Origin: Arthrobacter sp. zg-Y1110
GTDB lineage: Bacteria > Actinomycetota > Actinomycetes > Actinomycetales > Micrococcaceae
Assembly (NCBI RefSeq): GCF_025244865.1
Contig: NZ_CP104272.1
Location: 682,001-746,000 of the forward strand
Direction of reading: 5' to 3'
Length of the DNA stretch: 64,000 bases
Part shown: in pieces, positions 50,903-59,733 of the stretch
Numbering within the stretch: position 1 is the first letter of the stretch
How the letters are laid out: each line of letters opens with the position of its first letter
Made by a program: the position numbers and the translations under genes
Notes under the pieces: model-generated
What the model saw: only the letters and a program-made list of their open reading frames with translations
Told to the model about the DNA's origin: nothing
The model's database searches: none

Positions 50903-51787
50903 CTACAGCGTCTCCGCAGTCTGCGGCCGTTCGATCCGCAATGCCAGGCCCTCGTTGCCGCCGCCGAAAATGGCACGGAGTTCCAAAATGGACTGAGGTT
51001 CGAGCAGCGACGGGTTTTTCTCCAACATCAGGGAAATCGTCTCTCCGACGCGCTGCGGCGTGAGAGCTTTCATTGCATCGCCCAGGCCGGGGAAATCACC
51101 GTTGTCCTCGATGGTGGCGTCGCGTAACGCCTGCATCTGCTGATCGCTGAAGGCCCGCGCTACAAGCGTGGCGACAAACCGTTCCCGTGCTTCGGCGCTG
51201 CCCATACGGGACCGATACTCCGTGAACGCGGTTTCCAACTGAGCGGGACGACGCGGATTCTCGGATCCGGCCGCTACGGTCTGACCGGTGAGGACGGTGT
51301 TCTCCGCCTTCGGATCTTTATGCAGTTTGGGCCAGGCTGACTTCAGGGTGAGCAGTGCGGTGTCGCTCTTCGAGCGGATGCTGCGGACAGTCTTTTCATT
51401 GGCCAACTTCACTGCCGATCGCGCGCTGCCGCCAGCCGACTTCAAGGCAGGCATGGCTGTGCCGCGCCACCAGCCGGCAACATGGGGTGCTGCTTTGATA
51501 GCGAGCATGGCAGCGACGATTCCAAGGTTGAGCAGTGCCTCGATAGTCTCCTCGAGTTCCTTGTCGGTAAGGTCATGCCCTCTCGACGGTTCCGAATCCG
51601 AGACATAGACGTACTCGACGCGCGGAGTCTGAGCCTCGTCCGTATCGTGTTCGAAAAGTTCCGCATGGCCGACGAGACCGTTCGTTTCATCGTCGAAAAG
51701 ATGGGCACGGTACGCGCCATCCGTATCCCGCGAAAAACCGAGATGCTGACCATCCGGAATTTCGACATCGAATATTTTCGTAGCCAT
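50903..51787 (-). CDS. Hypothetical protein
   Basis: A 294-residue protein of unknown function. The N-terminal 70 residues are a beta-rich domain ([21 protein letters not shown]...[12 protein letters not shown]). A hydrophobic stretch [23 protein letters not shown] (about 85-107) could be one membrane helix. The middle is basic and helical ([25 protein letters not shown]), and the C-terminus is a helical acidic domain ([21 protein letters not shown]...). ATG 51787 (GGGG upstream) is preferred to 51820, but either is possible. Divergent from the LacI gene and convergent with the broken arcA. No family was recognised. Confidence 0.68.
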   Translation of the reverse strand: MATKIFDVEIPDGQHLGFSRDTDGAYRAHLFDDETNGLVGHAELFEHDTDEAQTPRVEYVYVSDSEPSRGHDLTDKELEETIEALLNLGIVAAMLAIKAAPHVAGWWRGTAMPALKSAGGSARSAVKLANEKTVRSIRSKSDTALLTLKSAWPKLHKDPKAENTVLTGQTVAAGSENPRRPAQLETAFTEYRSRMGSAEARERFVATLVARAFSDQQMQALRDATIEDNGDFPGLGDAMKALTPQRVGETISLMLEKNPSLLEPQSILELRAIFGGGNEGLALRIERPQTAETL

Positions 51788-51905
51788 TTGCTGCCCCATA
51801 TTAGTGATTGAAAGACGCATGAGTTAAAGCGAATTCACAGCCTACAGCGCCCGGGGCGGGCGTCACCGGAACGGCCCCGCTCCCGCCGCCAGTAGACTGA
51901 CGCCT

Positions 51906-52934
51906 GTGCCTAACAGTCCGTCCCCCTCGCCCGGAGCGCCACGCGTCACCATGGCCGACATCGCCAGGGCGAGCAACTCGGATATCTCCACGGTGTCCCG
52001 CACACTCCGCAAGCCGGAGGACCAGGTGCGCACGGACAAGGGACGCGCCATTTGGCGGGTCGCGACAGAACTGGGCTACCGGCCCAACCTCACCGCGGCG
52101 TCGCTGCGGACCAACTCCTCCCGGCTGGTAACAGTGTTTGTGCCGCGGCTGCGTGACGAAGTGCTGGCCCTGATGCATGAGGGCATCGACGAGGTCCTAG
52201 CGGCCGCCGGCTATCAGAGCATCGTGGTGCCCACCGGCGATGACCCGGCCGAGCAGGTCGCGAAGCTGGAGATGGCGTTCCAGCGCGGCGTGGACGGCGT
52301 CCTGATCGGCGACGCCCGCAGCGACTCGGACTTCCTGGACAACGTCCGGCAGCTGGGCCTCCCGTTTGTCCTGTTCAACCGTCCGCTGGACGGGTACCCC
52401 TCGGTCACGAGCAACGACTATCAGGGTGGGATGCTCGCCGCCGAGCATCTGGCCCAGGTCTGCCCGGGCCCGGTCGCCGTGTATGCGGGAATGCCGTACG
52501 CGGGGAACCTGGCCAGGCGCGTACAGGGTTTCCGGGACGGGTTCCGGGCCCGCGGGCGGACCCTCGCGCCGGAGCTGGTGCTCGACGGCGGCCTGTATGC
52601 CGAAGACGGCGCCGCCGCCGCCCAGCAGCTCATGGCTCAGCTGGATGCACCCTTTGGGCTTTTTGCAGTCAACGACACCGCAGCCATCGGTGCCCTCGGG
52701 GAGTTCTACCGGGCGGGCCTGCTGCCGGGCCGGGACGTGTATGTGGTGGGTTTCAATGACATTTCGCTGGCAAGGGCAATTCCGGTCGGCCTCACCACCG
52801 TCCGTTCTTCCATGGCCGAGATCGGGGCGCGGGCGGCCGAGGCCCTGCTGGCCCGCATCAACGGGGAGAACCCGGTCTCAGCCACGGTGCCGGTGGAACT
52901 GGTGATCCGCGAGTCCACGCAAAGACAAACGTAA
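51906..52934 (+). CDS. LacI family transcriptional regulator
   Basis: A 342-residue repressor. The LacI HTH and hinge occupy residues 14-65 (VTMADIARASNSDISTVSRTL...ATELGYRPNLTAASLRTN), then a type-1 binding-protein effector domain (SRLVTVFVPRLRDE...VVGFNDISLARAIPVGLTTVR). The GTG 51906 start has no Shine-Dalgarno; a TAGACT hexamer at 51893-51898 would put the transcription start at the GTG, so it is a leaderless candidate. The perfect 18-bp palindrome at 52970 in front of the MFS gene is its likely operator. It probably controls the MFS-amidase pair in response to their substrate. Confidence 0.93.
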   Translation: MPNSPSPSPGAPRVTMADIARASNSDISTVSRTLRKPEDQVRTDKGRAIWRVATELGYRPNLTAASLRTNSSRLVTVFVPRLRDEVLALMHEGIDEVLAAAGYQSIVVPTGDDPAEQVAKLEMAFQRGVDGVLIGDARSDSDFLDNVRQLGLPFVLFNRPLDGYPSVTSNDYQGGMLAAEHLAQVCPGPVAVYAGMPYAGNLARRVQGFRDGFRARGRTLAPELVLDGGLYAEDGAAAAQQLMAQLDAPFGLFAVNDTAAIGALGEFYRAGLLPGRDVYVVGFNDISLARAIPVGLTTVRSSMAEIGARAAEALLARINGENPVSATVPVELVIRESTQRQT

Positions 52935-52969
52935 GCGCAGCACGGCCAGTCGGTTGCCGGCGGGGCAGT

Positions 52970-52987
52970 AATGCAATCGATTGCATT
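52970..52987. promoter_or_regulatory. LacI-type operator
   Basis: AATGCAATCGATTGCATT is a perfect 18-bp palindrome with the central CG typical of LacI-family sites. It lies 31 bp before the MFS start and 36 bp after the LacI stop. Binding would block transcription of the MFS-amidase genes. Confidence 0.82.
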
Positions 52988-53017
52988 TTGGCGTTCAGGC
53001 CCCTAGGCTCCTGTGAC

Positions 53018-54397
53018 ATGGATAACAAGACAGCTCCGATCGTGAGCAGCGTGAACCCGGCCAGCCGGGGATTGTTCGTGAACCGTTTCCGGTGGGTCGT
53101 CCTGTTCGGCATCGTGGTGATCACCGTGATCAACTACATAGACCGGGGTGCAATCTCCTACGCCGCCGACGGGATCATCAGCGAGTACGGGCTGGACCCG
53201 GCCGACTGGGGCAAGGTCCTGGGCTTCTTCGGCTACGGCTACATGTTCGGTGCCCTGATCGGCGGCGTGCTGGCGGATAAGAAGGGCCCCCGCTTCACCT
53301 GGACGTTGGCTACCCTGTCCTGGTCAATCCTGGTGATGTGCGTGGTCTTTGCCGGCGACGTGGGCGTCGCCCTGGCTGGCTCCGCGCTGATCGGCTTCGC
53401 GCTGTTCCGCATCACCTTCGGCCTTGCCGAAGGGCCGGCTTATGCCACGGTCAACCGGACCGTCGCCAACTGGGCCACCGTGAAGGAACGCGGCTTTATG
53501 TCCGCAGTGGGACTGCTCGGCACCCCACTGGGCGCGCTGCTGACCGCACCGGTGGCGGTGGGGCTGATCGCCCTGACCGGATCCTGGCGCTGGGTCTTCA
53601 TCATCCTCGGCGTCATCGGACTCGTGTGGCTGGCCTGGTGGCTACGCATCTTCACCAATACCCCGGAAGAGAACCCGCGCGTCTCAGCAGCAGAACTGGC
53701 CGTGATCCGGGACCAGACGGACACCCTGGCCGGGGAAACCACGGTGGACCAGGCCGCCCGGCAGCTCAAATGGTGGAACTTCTTCCAGAGCCGCACCCTC
53801 GTCTGCAACGCCATCGGCTACTTCGCCTTTATGTACGTGAATTTCATGATCCTGACGTGGACGCCGCGGTATCTCCAGGCCGAGTTCGGTTTCTCCCTGG
53901 GCTCGCTCTGGTACCTTGGGATGATCCCCTGGATCGGTGCCTGCGTCACCGTGCTGTTGGGCGGCCGCATCAGTGACTGGCTCCGCCGCCGCACCGGCAG
54001 CCTGTGGATCGCCCGCAGCGGTTTCGCCATGGGCTCCCTCGCCCTCACCACGCTGTGCTTCTGCCTCATCCCCACCCTGGACTCCGTCGCCATGATCCTG
54101 TTGGTGATGGCCATCGGCAACGCGCTCAATTCCCTTCCCAACGCCGTCTACTGGACCGTCGTCATCGATACTGTGCCTGAGCGCACCGGCACCTTCGGCG
54201 GCATGACCCACTTCATCGCCAACATCGCCGCGGTTGCCGCCCCCACCCTCACCGGCTTCCTGGTCAGCGCCCACGGCTTCGGCTCAATGTTCGTCGCCAC
54301 AGCCATCGCCACCGGCATCGGCGTCGTGGCCATGGCCTTCGTCAAGCCCGGCCACCTGAGCCGCCGGCTTTCCTCCGCGCAGGAAACGGTCCGGTGA
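53018..54397 (+). CDS. MFS transporter, anion:cation symporter type
   Basis: A 459-residue transporter with twelve predicted helices. The first helix ends in VITVINYIDRGAISYAADGI, the usual signature of the ACS family (hexuronate, galactonate, phthalate and similar organic-acid uptake), followed by GYGYMFGALIGGVLADKKGPR, the MFS loop 2-3 motif. ATG 53018 is chosen; the frame extends to 52988 across the operator region and is not credible. It lies between the LacI-type operator and the amidase gene, whose GTG overlaps its stop by 4 nt. It probably imports the amide or acid that the amidase acts on. Confidence 0.9.
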   Translation: MDNKTAPIVSSVNPASRGLFVNRFRWVVLFGIVVITVINYIDRGAISYAADGIISEYGLDPADWGKVLGFFGYGYMFGALIGGVLADKKGPRFTWTLATLSWSILVMCVVFAGDVGVALAGSALIGFALFRITFGLAEGPAYATVNRTVANWATVKERGFMSAVGLLGTPLGALLTAPVAVGLIALTGSWRWVFIILGVIGLVWLAWWLRIFTNTPEENPRVSAAELAVIRDQTDTLAGETTVDQAARQLKWWNFFQSRTLVCNAIGYFAFMYVNFMILTWTPRYLQAEFGFSLGSLWYLGMIPWIGACVTVLLGGRISDWLRRRTGSLWIARSGFAMGSLALTTLCFCLIPTLDSVAMILLVMAIGNALNSLPNAVYWTVVIDTVPERTGTFGGMTHFIANIAAVAAPTLTGFLVSAHGFGSMFVATAIATGIGVVAMAFVKPGHLSRRLSSAQETVR

Positions 54398-55722
54398 CCG
54401 GCGGGACACCCGCTGCCGGACACCTGACCCTGGACACCGCGGCGTCGCTGCTGGCTGGGCACAGCCATCTGGTCGATCCGCCGTCCGCAGACAGCCTGGC
54501 CCGTGCAGTGGAGCTGAACGCCGTCGCGCACATCGACGCCGCGCAGCTGGACCCCGACCTCATCGCGGCTGCCCGTCGCGCGGGATCTCCGTTGGCGGGT
54601 AGGGCGGTCGGCATTAAGGACATGATCGACGTGGCCGGGGCACCCAGCCGCTACGGTTCGGAGTGGGGCCGCGACACCCCTAAAGTGGCGGACGCACCCG
54701 TGGTCCAGGCCCTGCGCCGGGCCGGTGCCGTCCCAGCGGTGAAGACGCAGACGCACGAATATGCCTACGGTCCCACCGGTGACGTTACCGCCGCGGGACC
54801 CGTGCGGAACCCGCACGACCCGTCGTTGATGTCCGGCGGCTCCAGCGCCGGATCCGCCGCGGCCATCGGCTGCGGTGCGTTGGACCTGGCGTTGGGCACG
54901 GATACGGGAGGATCTGGGCGGACGCCGGCGGCCTTCTGCGGGATCTACGGCCTGCGGCCCACCTACGCGGCAACCAGTATCGAGCGGATCTTCCCGCTCT
55001 CGCCGTCGCTGGACACGGTCAGCCCGATGGCGGGCAGCATCCAGGGGATTGCCGACCTCTGGGCGGCCCTCAGCGGGCAAGCGCCGTCCCCGCAGCCGGG
55101 GTACCGGCCCCTGAGCATCGGTTTTCTTGCCGGTGCGCCGTGGTCACAGACAGTGGACAGCGTCAGTGATGCGCTCCAGGATGTCAGCGCCGCGCTGGCC
55201 GCGCTGGGCCATTCCGTCACCCGCTACGAGCCGTCCTGGACCGAACTGACGCACCGGTTGTATCCGACAATCCAGGGCCCTGAAGCCGCGGCGCTTCACG
55301 CCGACAACCTGGCGCAGGATGCGGGCCGTTACCAGCCCGAAGTGCTCGCACGGCTGCGGGGTGCGCAGGAGGTGCCTGGCTGGGAGTACTGCCGTGCCCT
55401 GGGGCAGATGGAGGCGCTCCGCTCCGACGTGCCGGGGGCATTCGGCGGCCACGACCTGCTGCTATGTGCCACGTCGCCGGTCACGGCGCCTAGGATCGGC
55501 CAACGTGAAGCGTTCGGCGCGGGGTGGGACACGGTGTGGGACGTGGCGCTCGCGTTCACGGTGCCCTTCAGCGTCCTGGGCGTTCCGGCGCTGTCTGTTC
55601 CCGTCTGGAAGGACACGGAACGGATGCCGGTGGGGATCCAGCTGGCCGGCCGTCCCGGTTCTGAATGGCAGCTGATCGGCCTGGCCCAACAGCTGGGGGA
55701 TATGCGGAAGGGCAAAGGCTAA
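54394..55722 (+). CDS. Amidase signature family hydrolase
   Basis: A 442-residue amidase. The Ser-cisSer-Lys triad is readable: K75 in VGIKDMID, S150 in MSGGSSAGS and nucleophile S174 in GTDTGGSGRTPAAFCG. The consensus GSDTGGSIR is changed to GTDTGGSGR, which keeps the nucleophile. It hydrolyses a carboxamide to acid and ammonia; the family is too broad to name the substrate, and GatA is excluded because no gatB or gatC lies nearby. The GTG start overlaps the MFS stop (4 nt), and the 3' end overlaps the convergent small membrane protein by 4 nt. Confidence 0.9.
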   Translation: MTGGTPAAGHLTLDTAASLLAGHSHLVDPPSADSLARAVELNAVAHIDAAQLDPDLIAAARRAGSPLAGRAVGIKDMIDVAGAPSRYGSEWGRDTPKVADAPVVQALRRAGAVPAVKTQTHEYAYGPTGDVTAAGPVRNPHDPSLMSGGSSAGSAAAIGCGALDLALGTDTGGSGRTPAAFCGIYGLRPTYAATSIERIFPLSPSLDTVSPMAGSIQGIADLWAALSGQAPSPQPGYRPLSIGFLAGAPWSQTVDSVSDALQDVSAALAALGHSVTRYEPSWTELTHRLYPTIQGPEAAALHADNLAQDAGRYQPEVLARLRGAQEVPGWEYCRALGQMEALRSDVPGAFGGHDLLLCATSPVTAPRIGQREAFGAGWDTVWDVALAFTVPFSVLGVPALSVPVWKDTERMPVGIQLAGRPGSEWQLIGLAQQLGDMRKGKG

Positions 55723-56123
55723 CGACGACGGCGGCCGGCGCGGGCAGCGTCCGTACCACCCGCGGTGCCGGCTGCCGTCTGCCGCCCCCTGATGTTCCGC
55801 CAATGCAGGACCACCGCAATAATGATCAGCGGAACGTGGATGGCCGGGAGGTTTCTGGCCAACCATCGCGGCAAATAGATGTCGGTGACCGAGCCTGTAC
55901 TGTCTCCGAGATCGCGTGCCACCGCCGTAAGCGGGCAGCGGAATCCGTTGCCTGCGAAGATCAAGGACTCCACGGCCACCACTGCGGCCGCGATCCCAGC
56001 CCTCCGATCGGACCGCTTCCGGACGCCGGAGTACAGGACGTAGACCATGCAGCTTTCGATGGTGAACCATGCAAACGTGTGAAATACCTTCACCGCTCTA
56101 AGTAGCGCGCCACGTTCGTCCAT
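55719..56123 (-). CDS. Small integral membrane protein
   Basis: A 134-residue protein with three or four hydrophobic segments (FHTFAWFTIESCMVYVLYSG, RRAGIAAAVVAVESLIFAGN, LPAIHVPLIIIAVVLHW) and a basic C-terminus ending in RRRR. It has no recognisable catalytic motif. The ATG at 56123 has GGGGC upstream; the longer open frame overlaps the divergent PAP2 gene on the other strand and is not credible. Function unknown. It is convergent with the amidase. Confidence 0.65.
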   Translation of the reverse strand: MDERGALLRAVKVFHTFAWFTIESCMVYVLYSGVRKRSDRRAGIAAAVVAVESLIFAGNGFRCPLTAVARDLGDSTGSVTDIYLPRWLARNLPAIHVPLIIIAVVLHWRNIRGRQTAAGTAGGTDAARAGRRRR

Positions 56124-56244
56124 GCCCCATTGTCGCGCTTCCTCTCGGGGAATGCCCCTGCGGACGGTATCGGGGTCGTTGATCTGTGATGGTGGCCGCG
56201 GTGCCACCGCGGACCGCCACTCCGTGCCCCCGTAGAATCGACGG

Positions 56245-56868
56245 ATGCCCGAAACCCTGCAGCCCACCGCACCGACAGCACCCCGCACCGCCGCCACCGC
56301 CTCCACCCGCCTGGCACGCATCGTCACGGAAACCTCCGCCCCGGCCGTCCTCGTGGGAATCCTCCTCCTGCTGCAGCCCCTGCTTAGCCCGGGCGTGACC
56401 TGGCTGCAGGGCATCACGGCGGCCCTGTTCACCGTAGGGCTGCCCTTCGCCGGGATCCTGGTGCTGAAGCGGCGCGGCAGGGTGACCGACCATCATGTGG
56501 GCGTGCGGACGCAACGCGCACCGATCCTGGCCGCGTCCGCAGTGTCGCTGGGCATCGGAGCCCTGCTCCTGGTCCTGCTGGACGCCCCGGCCGCATTGTT
56601 CGGCGAAATCGGCGGCGTTTTCATCGGCATGATGCTGTGCCTGGCAGCGAACCTGGTGTGGAAGCTGTCGGTGCATTCCGCCGTCGCCGCCTACGTCGGG
56701 CTGGCCCTGCTCGCACCCATCCCCACGGTCGGCGCAGCGCTGGCCCTGCTGCTGGCCTCGGCCACGGGCTGGTCGCGGGTGAAGCTGGGCGATCACACCC
56801 CCACCCAGGTCCTAGCCGGACACATTGCCGGATGCCTGACCTTCACCGCTGCCCTGCTCCTGCCCTAG
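56245..56868 (+). CDS. PAP2-family membrane phosphatase
   Basis: A 207-residue membrane protein with about six helices. The PAP2 motifs are KLSVHSAVAA (140-149, with the general-acid histidine of the S-x-H-S block) and SRVKLGDHTPTQVLAG (177-192, SR-x(5)-H with the nucleophilic H184). It should dephosphorylate a lipid phosphate, such as phosphatidate or an isoprenyl diphosphate. The first PAP2 motif (K-x6-RP) is not obvious, so the protein is at the divergent end of the family. A gap of 101 bp separates it from the ImmA/IrrE gene. A second, weaker PAP2-like protein is encoded at 58416. Confidence 0.78.
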   Translation: MPETLQPTAPTAPRTAATASTRLARIVTETSAPAVLVGILLLLQPLLSPGVTWLQGITAALFTVGLPFAGILVLKRRGRVTDHHVGVRTQRAPILAASAVSLGIGALLLVLLDAPAALFGEIGGVFIGMMLCLAANLVWKLSVHSAVAAYVGLALLAPIPTVGAALALLLASATGWSRVKLGDHTPTQVLAGHIAGCLTFTAALLLP

Positions 56869-56969
56869 GGCCCCGCGCCGGGGCCAAGCCCCAGGATTGC
56901 GATAAAGTCGGGAGCAGTCTCGTTCCACATTTGCCTAGCAAAGATGTGGAAAACAACGATGGGGAATTC

Positions 56970-57464
56970 ATGACAACGCGATTCGGGAAGTCCGCCGGTG
57001 AACGGACCACCTCAAAAGCAGTGGTCGCCGCCCTGCAGCTCGGCGAGCACGTCACCTTCGATGAACTGCTGGCCGCCGTGACCAAGACACACGGAAAACC
57101 CATTGAACTGCGCGACATCGACTCCGCCGTGATTCCTTCCGTCACCGGTCTCTGGATCGAGAAGGACACGAAGTCGATCATCCTGCTGCCCTCCGGCGAC
57201 AACCGCCTCCACCGCACCCACGCCGCCTGCCACGAATTCGGGCACATCCTCCTGCGCCACCAAGGATGCGGCGGAGTGGAAACGGCCATGCCGTCAGTGT
57301 TCCAGCACATCGGCAGCCGCCAGGGAATCCGGCGGATGCTCGCGCGGTCCCTGACCTGGAACGAAACCGAACGCGCCGCCGAGCAGGTGGCCTACCTCCT
57401 CTCGCTGGCCCTGCTGCCCAAAGAACGCGACAGCTCCAGCACCTTTGAACGGACCTTCCAGTGA
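56970..57464 (+). CDS. ImmA/IrrE family metallo-endopeptidase
   Basis: A 164-residue soluble zinc-peptidase-like protein. The zinc motif HEFGH lies at 88-92 (ACHEFGHILLRH), with a candidate third ligand in ERAAEQVAYLLSLAL near 145-150. ImmA/IrrE peptidases usually cut or relieve a cognate XRE-type repressor; an EspR-like HTH protein is encoded three genes downstream (59006). ATG 56970 has GGGGAA upstream; the frame runs on into the PAP2 gene but that part is an alternative-frame artefact. The stop overlaps the next start by 4 nt, so it is coupled to the DUF6545-type membrane protein. Confidence 0.85.
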   Translation: MTTRFGKSAGERTTSKAVVAALQLGEHVTFDELLAAVTKTHGKPIELRDIDSAVIPSVTGLWIEKDTKSIILLPSGDNRLHRTHAACHEFGHILLRHQGCGGVETAMPSVFQHIGSRQGIRRMLARSLTWNETERAAEQVAYLLSLALLPKERDSSSTFERTFQ

Positions 57465-58465
57465 TCACTCTGCAGATGATGCCCGCCGCCGCCCTCTGGA
57501 CGCTGGTGATCATCCGGCTGGTGGGCCTGCGCTTCGGCTGGAAGCTTGGCATCCTGCCCGGCATGGCCGCCGTGGCCATCGGCGCCACCCTGAACATTGA
57601 CCAGGTCTACCTCTTCGTCGATTCCCTGCTGGGGGAGCGGAATCTGCTCAACCTGATTGTCCACCTGATCATGGGTGCCGGCATGACGGAACTGAGCCGC
57701 CTGCTGCTCAAGGCCACCGGCAGAACGGACGACGACGGCGGGCGGCACGTGAAGGCACTGATCGGCATAGGAATTGTCCTGGCCGTCATTCAGACGACCC
57801 TGCTGCTGGTGTCCGAGACCCCAGGCTCCGCCACTAACTTCACCGACACCTTCGCGTCCATCCCCACGATTGCCCCATACCAGGCGAGCTTCTTTGCCTG
57901 GATCGGCGCGGTGCTCGGCTACACCGGCATCGAATGCCTGCGCCGGGACAAGAGCGGGGAATCCCGGGAATTCGGCATCGGCCTGAGCATCCTCAGCGCC
58001 GGGTGCGGAGCGGGCGTCGCCGCCGTGTCCGTGAAAATGCTGCTCATCGGCCTGGAATTCGCCGGCGTGCAGGCGCCCTTCGGCCTCTACCTCGGCTACC
58101 GCATCCTCATGGCGCTGACCATGCTCGGCTTCGCCGTCGGGTTCGCAGTGCCGTCCTACGCCCGCCTCAAAACCGCCGCCGCCGCCCGCCGTCGTCGTGC
58201 CGAGGATCTGGACGCCCTGCGGCCGATCGTGCGCCGCCTGATGAAGACCTGCGAAGGCACGCGGGCCCTGGAAGCGGCCAACGTCTCCCTCGACGCCCGC
58301 ACTTCCAAGACCCAGCTCTACCGCTGGTTCATCCTCATCGGCGACATCCGGGTCCTGGAACCCGGGCTGTTGTCGCCGGAGGAGACCCGGATCATTGACG
58401 AGATAGGCAGAAGAATTGAAGACAACGGAACACCGGCCCGCCGCGCAGCTATCATCGGCGGCTAG
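57461..58465 (+). CDS. MAB_1171c/DUF6545-type membrane protein
   Basis: A 334-residue protein. Seven or so hydrophobic helices span residues 1-235 (MMPAAALWTLVIIRLVGL...TMLGFAVGFAVPSYARLK). They are followed by a basic linker (TAAAARRRRAED) and a cytoplasmic helical domain of about 85 residues (LRPIVRRLMKTCEGTRALEAAN...QLYRWFILIGDIRVLEPGLL). This layout is the MAB_1171c/DUF6545 pattern, common in mycobacteria and streptomycetes next to ImmA/IrrE and XRE genes. Its function is not established. The start overlaps the peptidase stop by 4 nt, and its end overlaps the next gene by 50 nt. Confidence 0.72.
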   Translation: MITLQMMPAAALWTLVIIRLVGLRFGWKLGILPGMAAVAIGATLNIDQVYLFVDSLLGERNLLNLIVHLIMGAGMTELSRLLLKATGRTDDDGGRHVKALIGIGIVLAVIQTTLLLVSETPGSATNFTDTFASIPTIAPYQASFFAWIGAVLGYTGIECLRRDKSGESREFGIGLSILSAGCGAGVAAVSVKMLLIGLEFAGVQAPFGLYLGYRILMALTMLGFAVGFAVPSYARLKTAAAARRRRAEDLDALRPIVRRLMKTCEGTRALEAANVSLDARTSKTQLYRWFILIGDIRVLEPGLLSPEETRIIDEIGRRIEDNGTPARRAAIIGG

Positions 58466-59000
58466 CTGGTACTCCAAAATCCTGCCGCCGGCCCTCGTGC
58501 TGGCGGTCCTCATCATTGCAGCGGGGATCGAGGCGGGGCTGGGACCGGCGGGCGTGCTCCTGCTCCTGGCCGGCGTCGTCGTAGTGCCTGGGACGATCTA
58601 CAAGGGCACCAAGGGACTGTTCCGACGCCGGGGGATACCTGACCGCTGGCGGGCCGCCCTGGTGGCTGCCCTGATGCTGGCCGGCGCCGTCGTCTGCTAT
58701 CTCTTGCCCGTGGCATCGCCGGTGCCGGAAACGGTGACCGGGCTGCTGCTCGGCAACCTGGGCCTTGTCTTTTTCCGGCGCTGGCTCAATGTGTCAGCCC
58801 ATGTGTCGGTCCTGACCTTCGGTGTGCTTTGGGTAATAGCGACATACGGCGCGGGCTGGGCGTGGCTGTTGATACTATCGCCGTTGATGATCTTCAGCCG
58901 GGTGTCCCTCGGCGAACATTCGTTGCGGGAGGCGCTTTCCGGCGCGGCCCTGGGACTGGCCACCTTCTGCTGTTTCCTCGCAGTTATGACATGGAGCTGA
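58416..59000 (+). CDS. PAP2-like small membrane protein
   Basis: A 194-residue protein with about six hydrophobic helices. Near the C-terminus it has LNVSAHVSVLT and SRVSLGEHSLREALSGAALG, with the same spacing as the S-x-H and SR-x(5)-H motifs of PAP2 enzymes and of the product of 56245-56868. The resemblance suggests a diverged paralogue; lipid-phosphatase activity is possible but unproven. The TTG start at 58416 lies 50 nt inside the preceding gene with a purine-rich GGCAGAAG upstream; a GTG at 58497 is an alternative. Its stop is 5 bases before the GTG of the HTH gene. Confidence 0.62.
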   Translation: MKTTEHRPAAQLSSAASWYSKILPPALVLAVLIIAAGIEAGLGPAGVLLLLAGVVVVPGTIYKGTKGLFRRRGIPDRWRAALVAALMLAGAVVCYLLPVASPVPETVTGLLLGNLGLVFFRRWLNVSAHVSVLTFGVLWVIATYGAGWAWLLILSPLMIFSRVSLGEHSLREALSGAALGLATFCCFLAVMTWS

Positions 59001-59005
59001 ACTAC

Positions 59006-59437
59006 GTGAACGATTTTGATCTTCCCCCGGAGCGCGCTGCGGGCATCCGACGAGCCGAAACGCTTGCCCGGAAGATCAATCTTCTGCTGGACGTCATCAT
59101 GTCCGACTCCGGCAAGCCCTTCGATTACCCGGCCATCAGGGACGGGGCGCAGAAAGCCGGTTACTACCTCTCGCGCACCCGGTGGTCGCTGCTGAAGTCC
59201 GGCAAGGAGCAGGTGGTTCCGGAGGAAGCGCTGCGCGCCATTGCCGCCGTCTTCGACGTCGATCCCGACTACCTGCTGCAGGAGGACGGAAACCTGCCCG
59301 AGCGGGTCGAGGCCGAACTGGAGCTGCTCCGCAGCCTGCGCCGCGCCGAGGTGCGGAACTTCGCGGCCCGGGCCCTGGGTCCGGTGGATCCGGAGGCCTT
59401 GAAGGCCATCGCGAAGATCCTGGACGAAGATCTCTAG
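59006..59437 (+). CDS. EspR-like XRE-family transcriptional regulator
   Basis: A 143-residue DNA-binding protein. The N-terminal HTH (about 15-75, YPAIRDGAQKAGYYLSRTRWSLLKSGKEQ) is followed by FDVDPDYLLQ and a C-terminal helical dimerisation domain (ELELLRSLRRAEVRNFAARA...EALKAIAKIL). This two-part plan and the C-terminal pattern resemble mycobacterial EspR. GTG 59006 is preferred since GGAG at 58993-58996 is nine bases away; ATG 58991 is the alternative, five codons longer. It ends the PAP2/ImmA/DUF6545 gene set, so it may regulate that set and be a target of ImmA. A promoter with a 20-bp palindrome lies just downstream. Confidence 0.8.
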   Translation: MNDFDLPPERAAGIRRAETLARKINLLLDVIMSDSGKPFDYPAIRDGAQKAGYYLSRTRWSLLKSGKEQVVPEEALRAIAAVFDVDPDYLLQEDGNLPERVEAELELLRSLRRAEVRNFAARALGPVDPEALKAIAKILDEDL

Positions 59438-59448
59438 CCTTCCGCCCT

Positions 59449-59477
59449 TTGACCCGGACACCGAGCGATGGTAGCGT
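59449..59477 (+). promoter_or_regulatory. Promoter of an orphan transcription unit
   Basis: TTGACC (59449-59454), 17 bp, then TAGCGT (59472-59477). Predicted start is near 59484, twelve bases after the HTH gene stop for the -35 and directly before the 20-bp palindrome. Confidence 0.58.
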
Positions 59478-59486
59478 CTCACTCAT

Positions 59487-59506
59487 GTCTCACACATGTG
59501 TGAGAC
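59487..59506. promoter_or_regulatory. Perfect 20-bp palindromic operator
   Basis: GTCTCACACATGTGTGAGAC is fully self-complementary. A further half-site GTCTCAC lies at 59476-59482. It overlaps the predicted transcription start of the orphan unit, the usual place for a repressor. The EspR-like protein encoded immediately upstream is a candidate, but the site does not match any motif I can name with confidence. Confidence 0.65.
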
Positions 59507-59702
59507 GGACTGAAAAGTTCATAAACGGCGGACGGAGCGATCCTGGGCCGATGGGGAATCTTCGTGTATTTGTGGCTGGGGGGTCACTGCCGAAGTCTCC
59601 ACCTCGAAGGCTTATAGGCCTCCGTCCCCGTTTATCGGCGCGTCTCGGCGCACTGTATCTGTAGCATCCGCTGCCTGTGGGGGGTCGGTGGATGGCTGCA
59701 AC

Positions 59703-59733
59703 CGAAGCCAGCGGATATCCTCCGCTGGCTTCG
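59703..59733 (+). terminator. Rho-independent terminator
   Basis: A perfect 13-bp stem (59703-59715 with 59721-59733), a TATCC loop and a following CTGTTTT. No protein gene ends within 260 bp upstream on this strand, so it most likely ends the orphan unit. Confidence 0.85.

Noticed and set aside
59182..59664. 160-codon plus-strand frame spanning the end of the EspR-like gene
   Set aside because: Its first half is an alternative frame of the HTH gene, and it crosses the promoter and palindrome.
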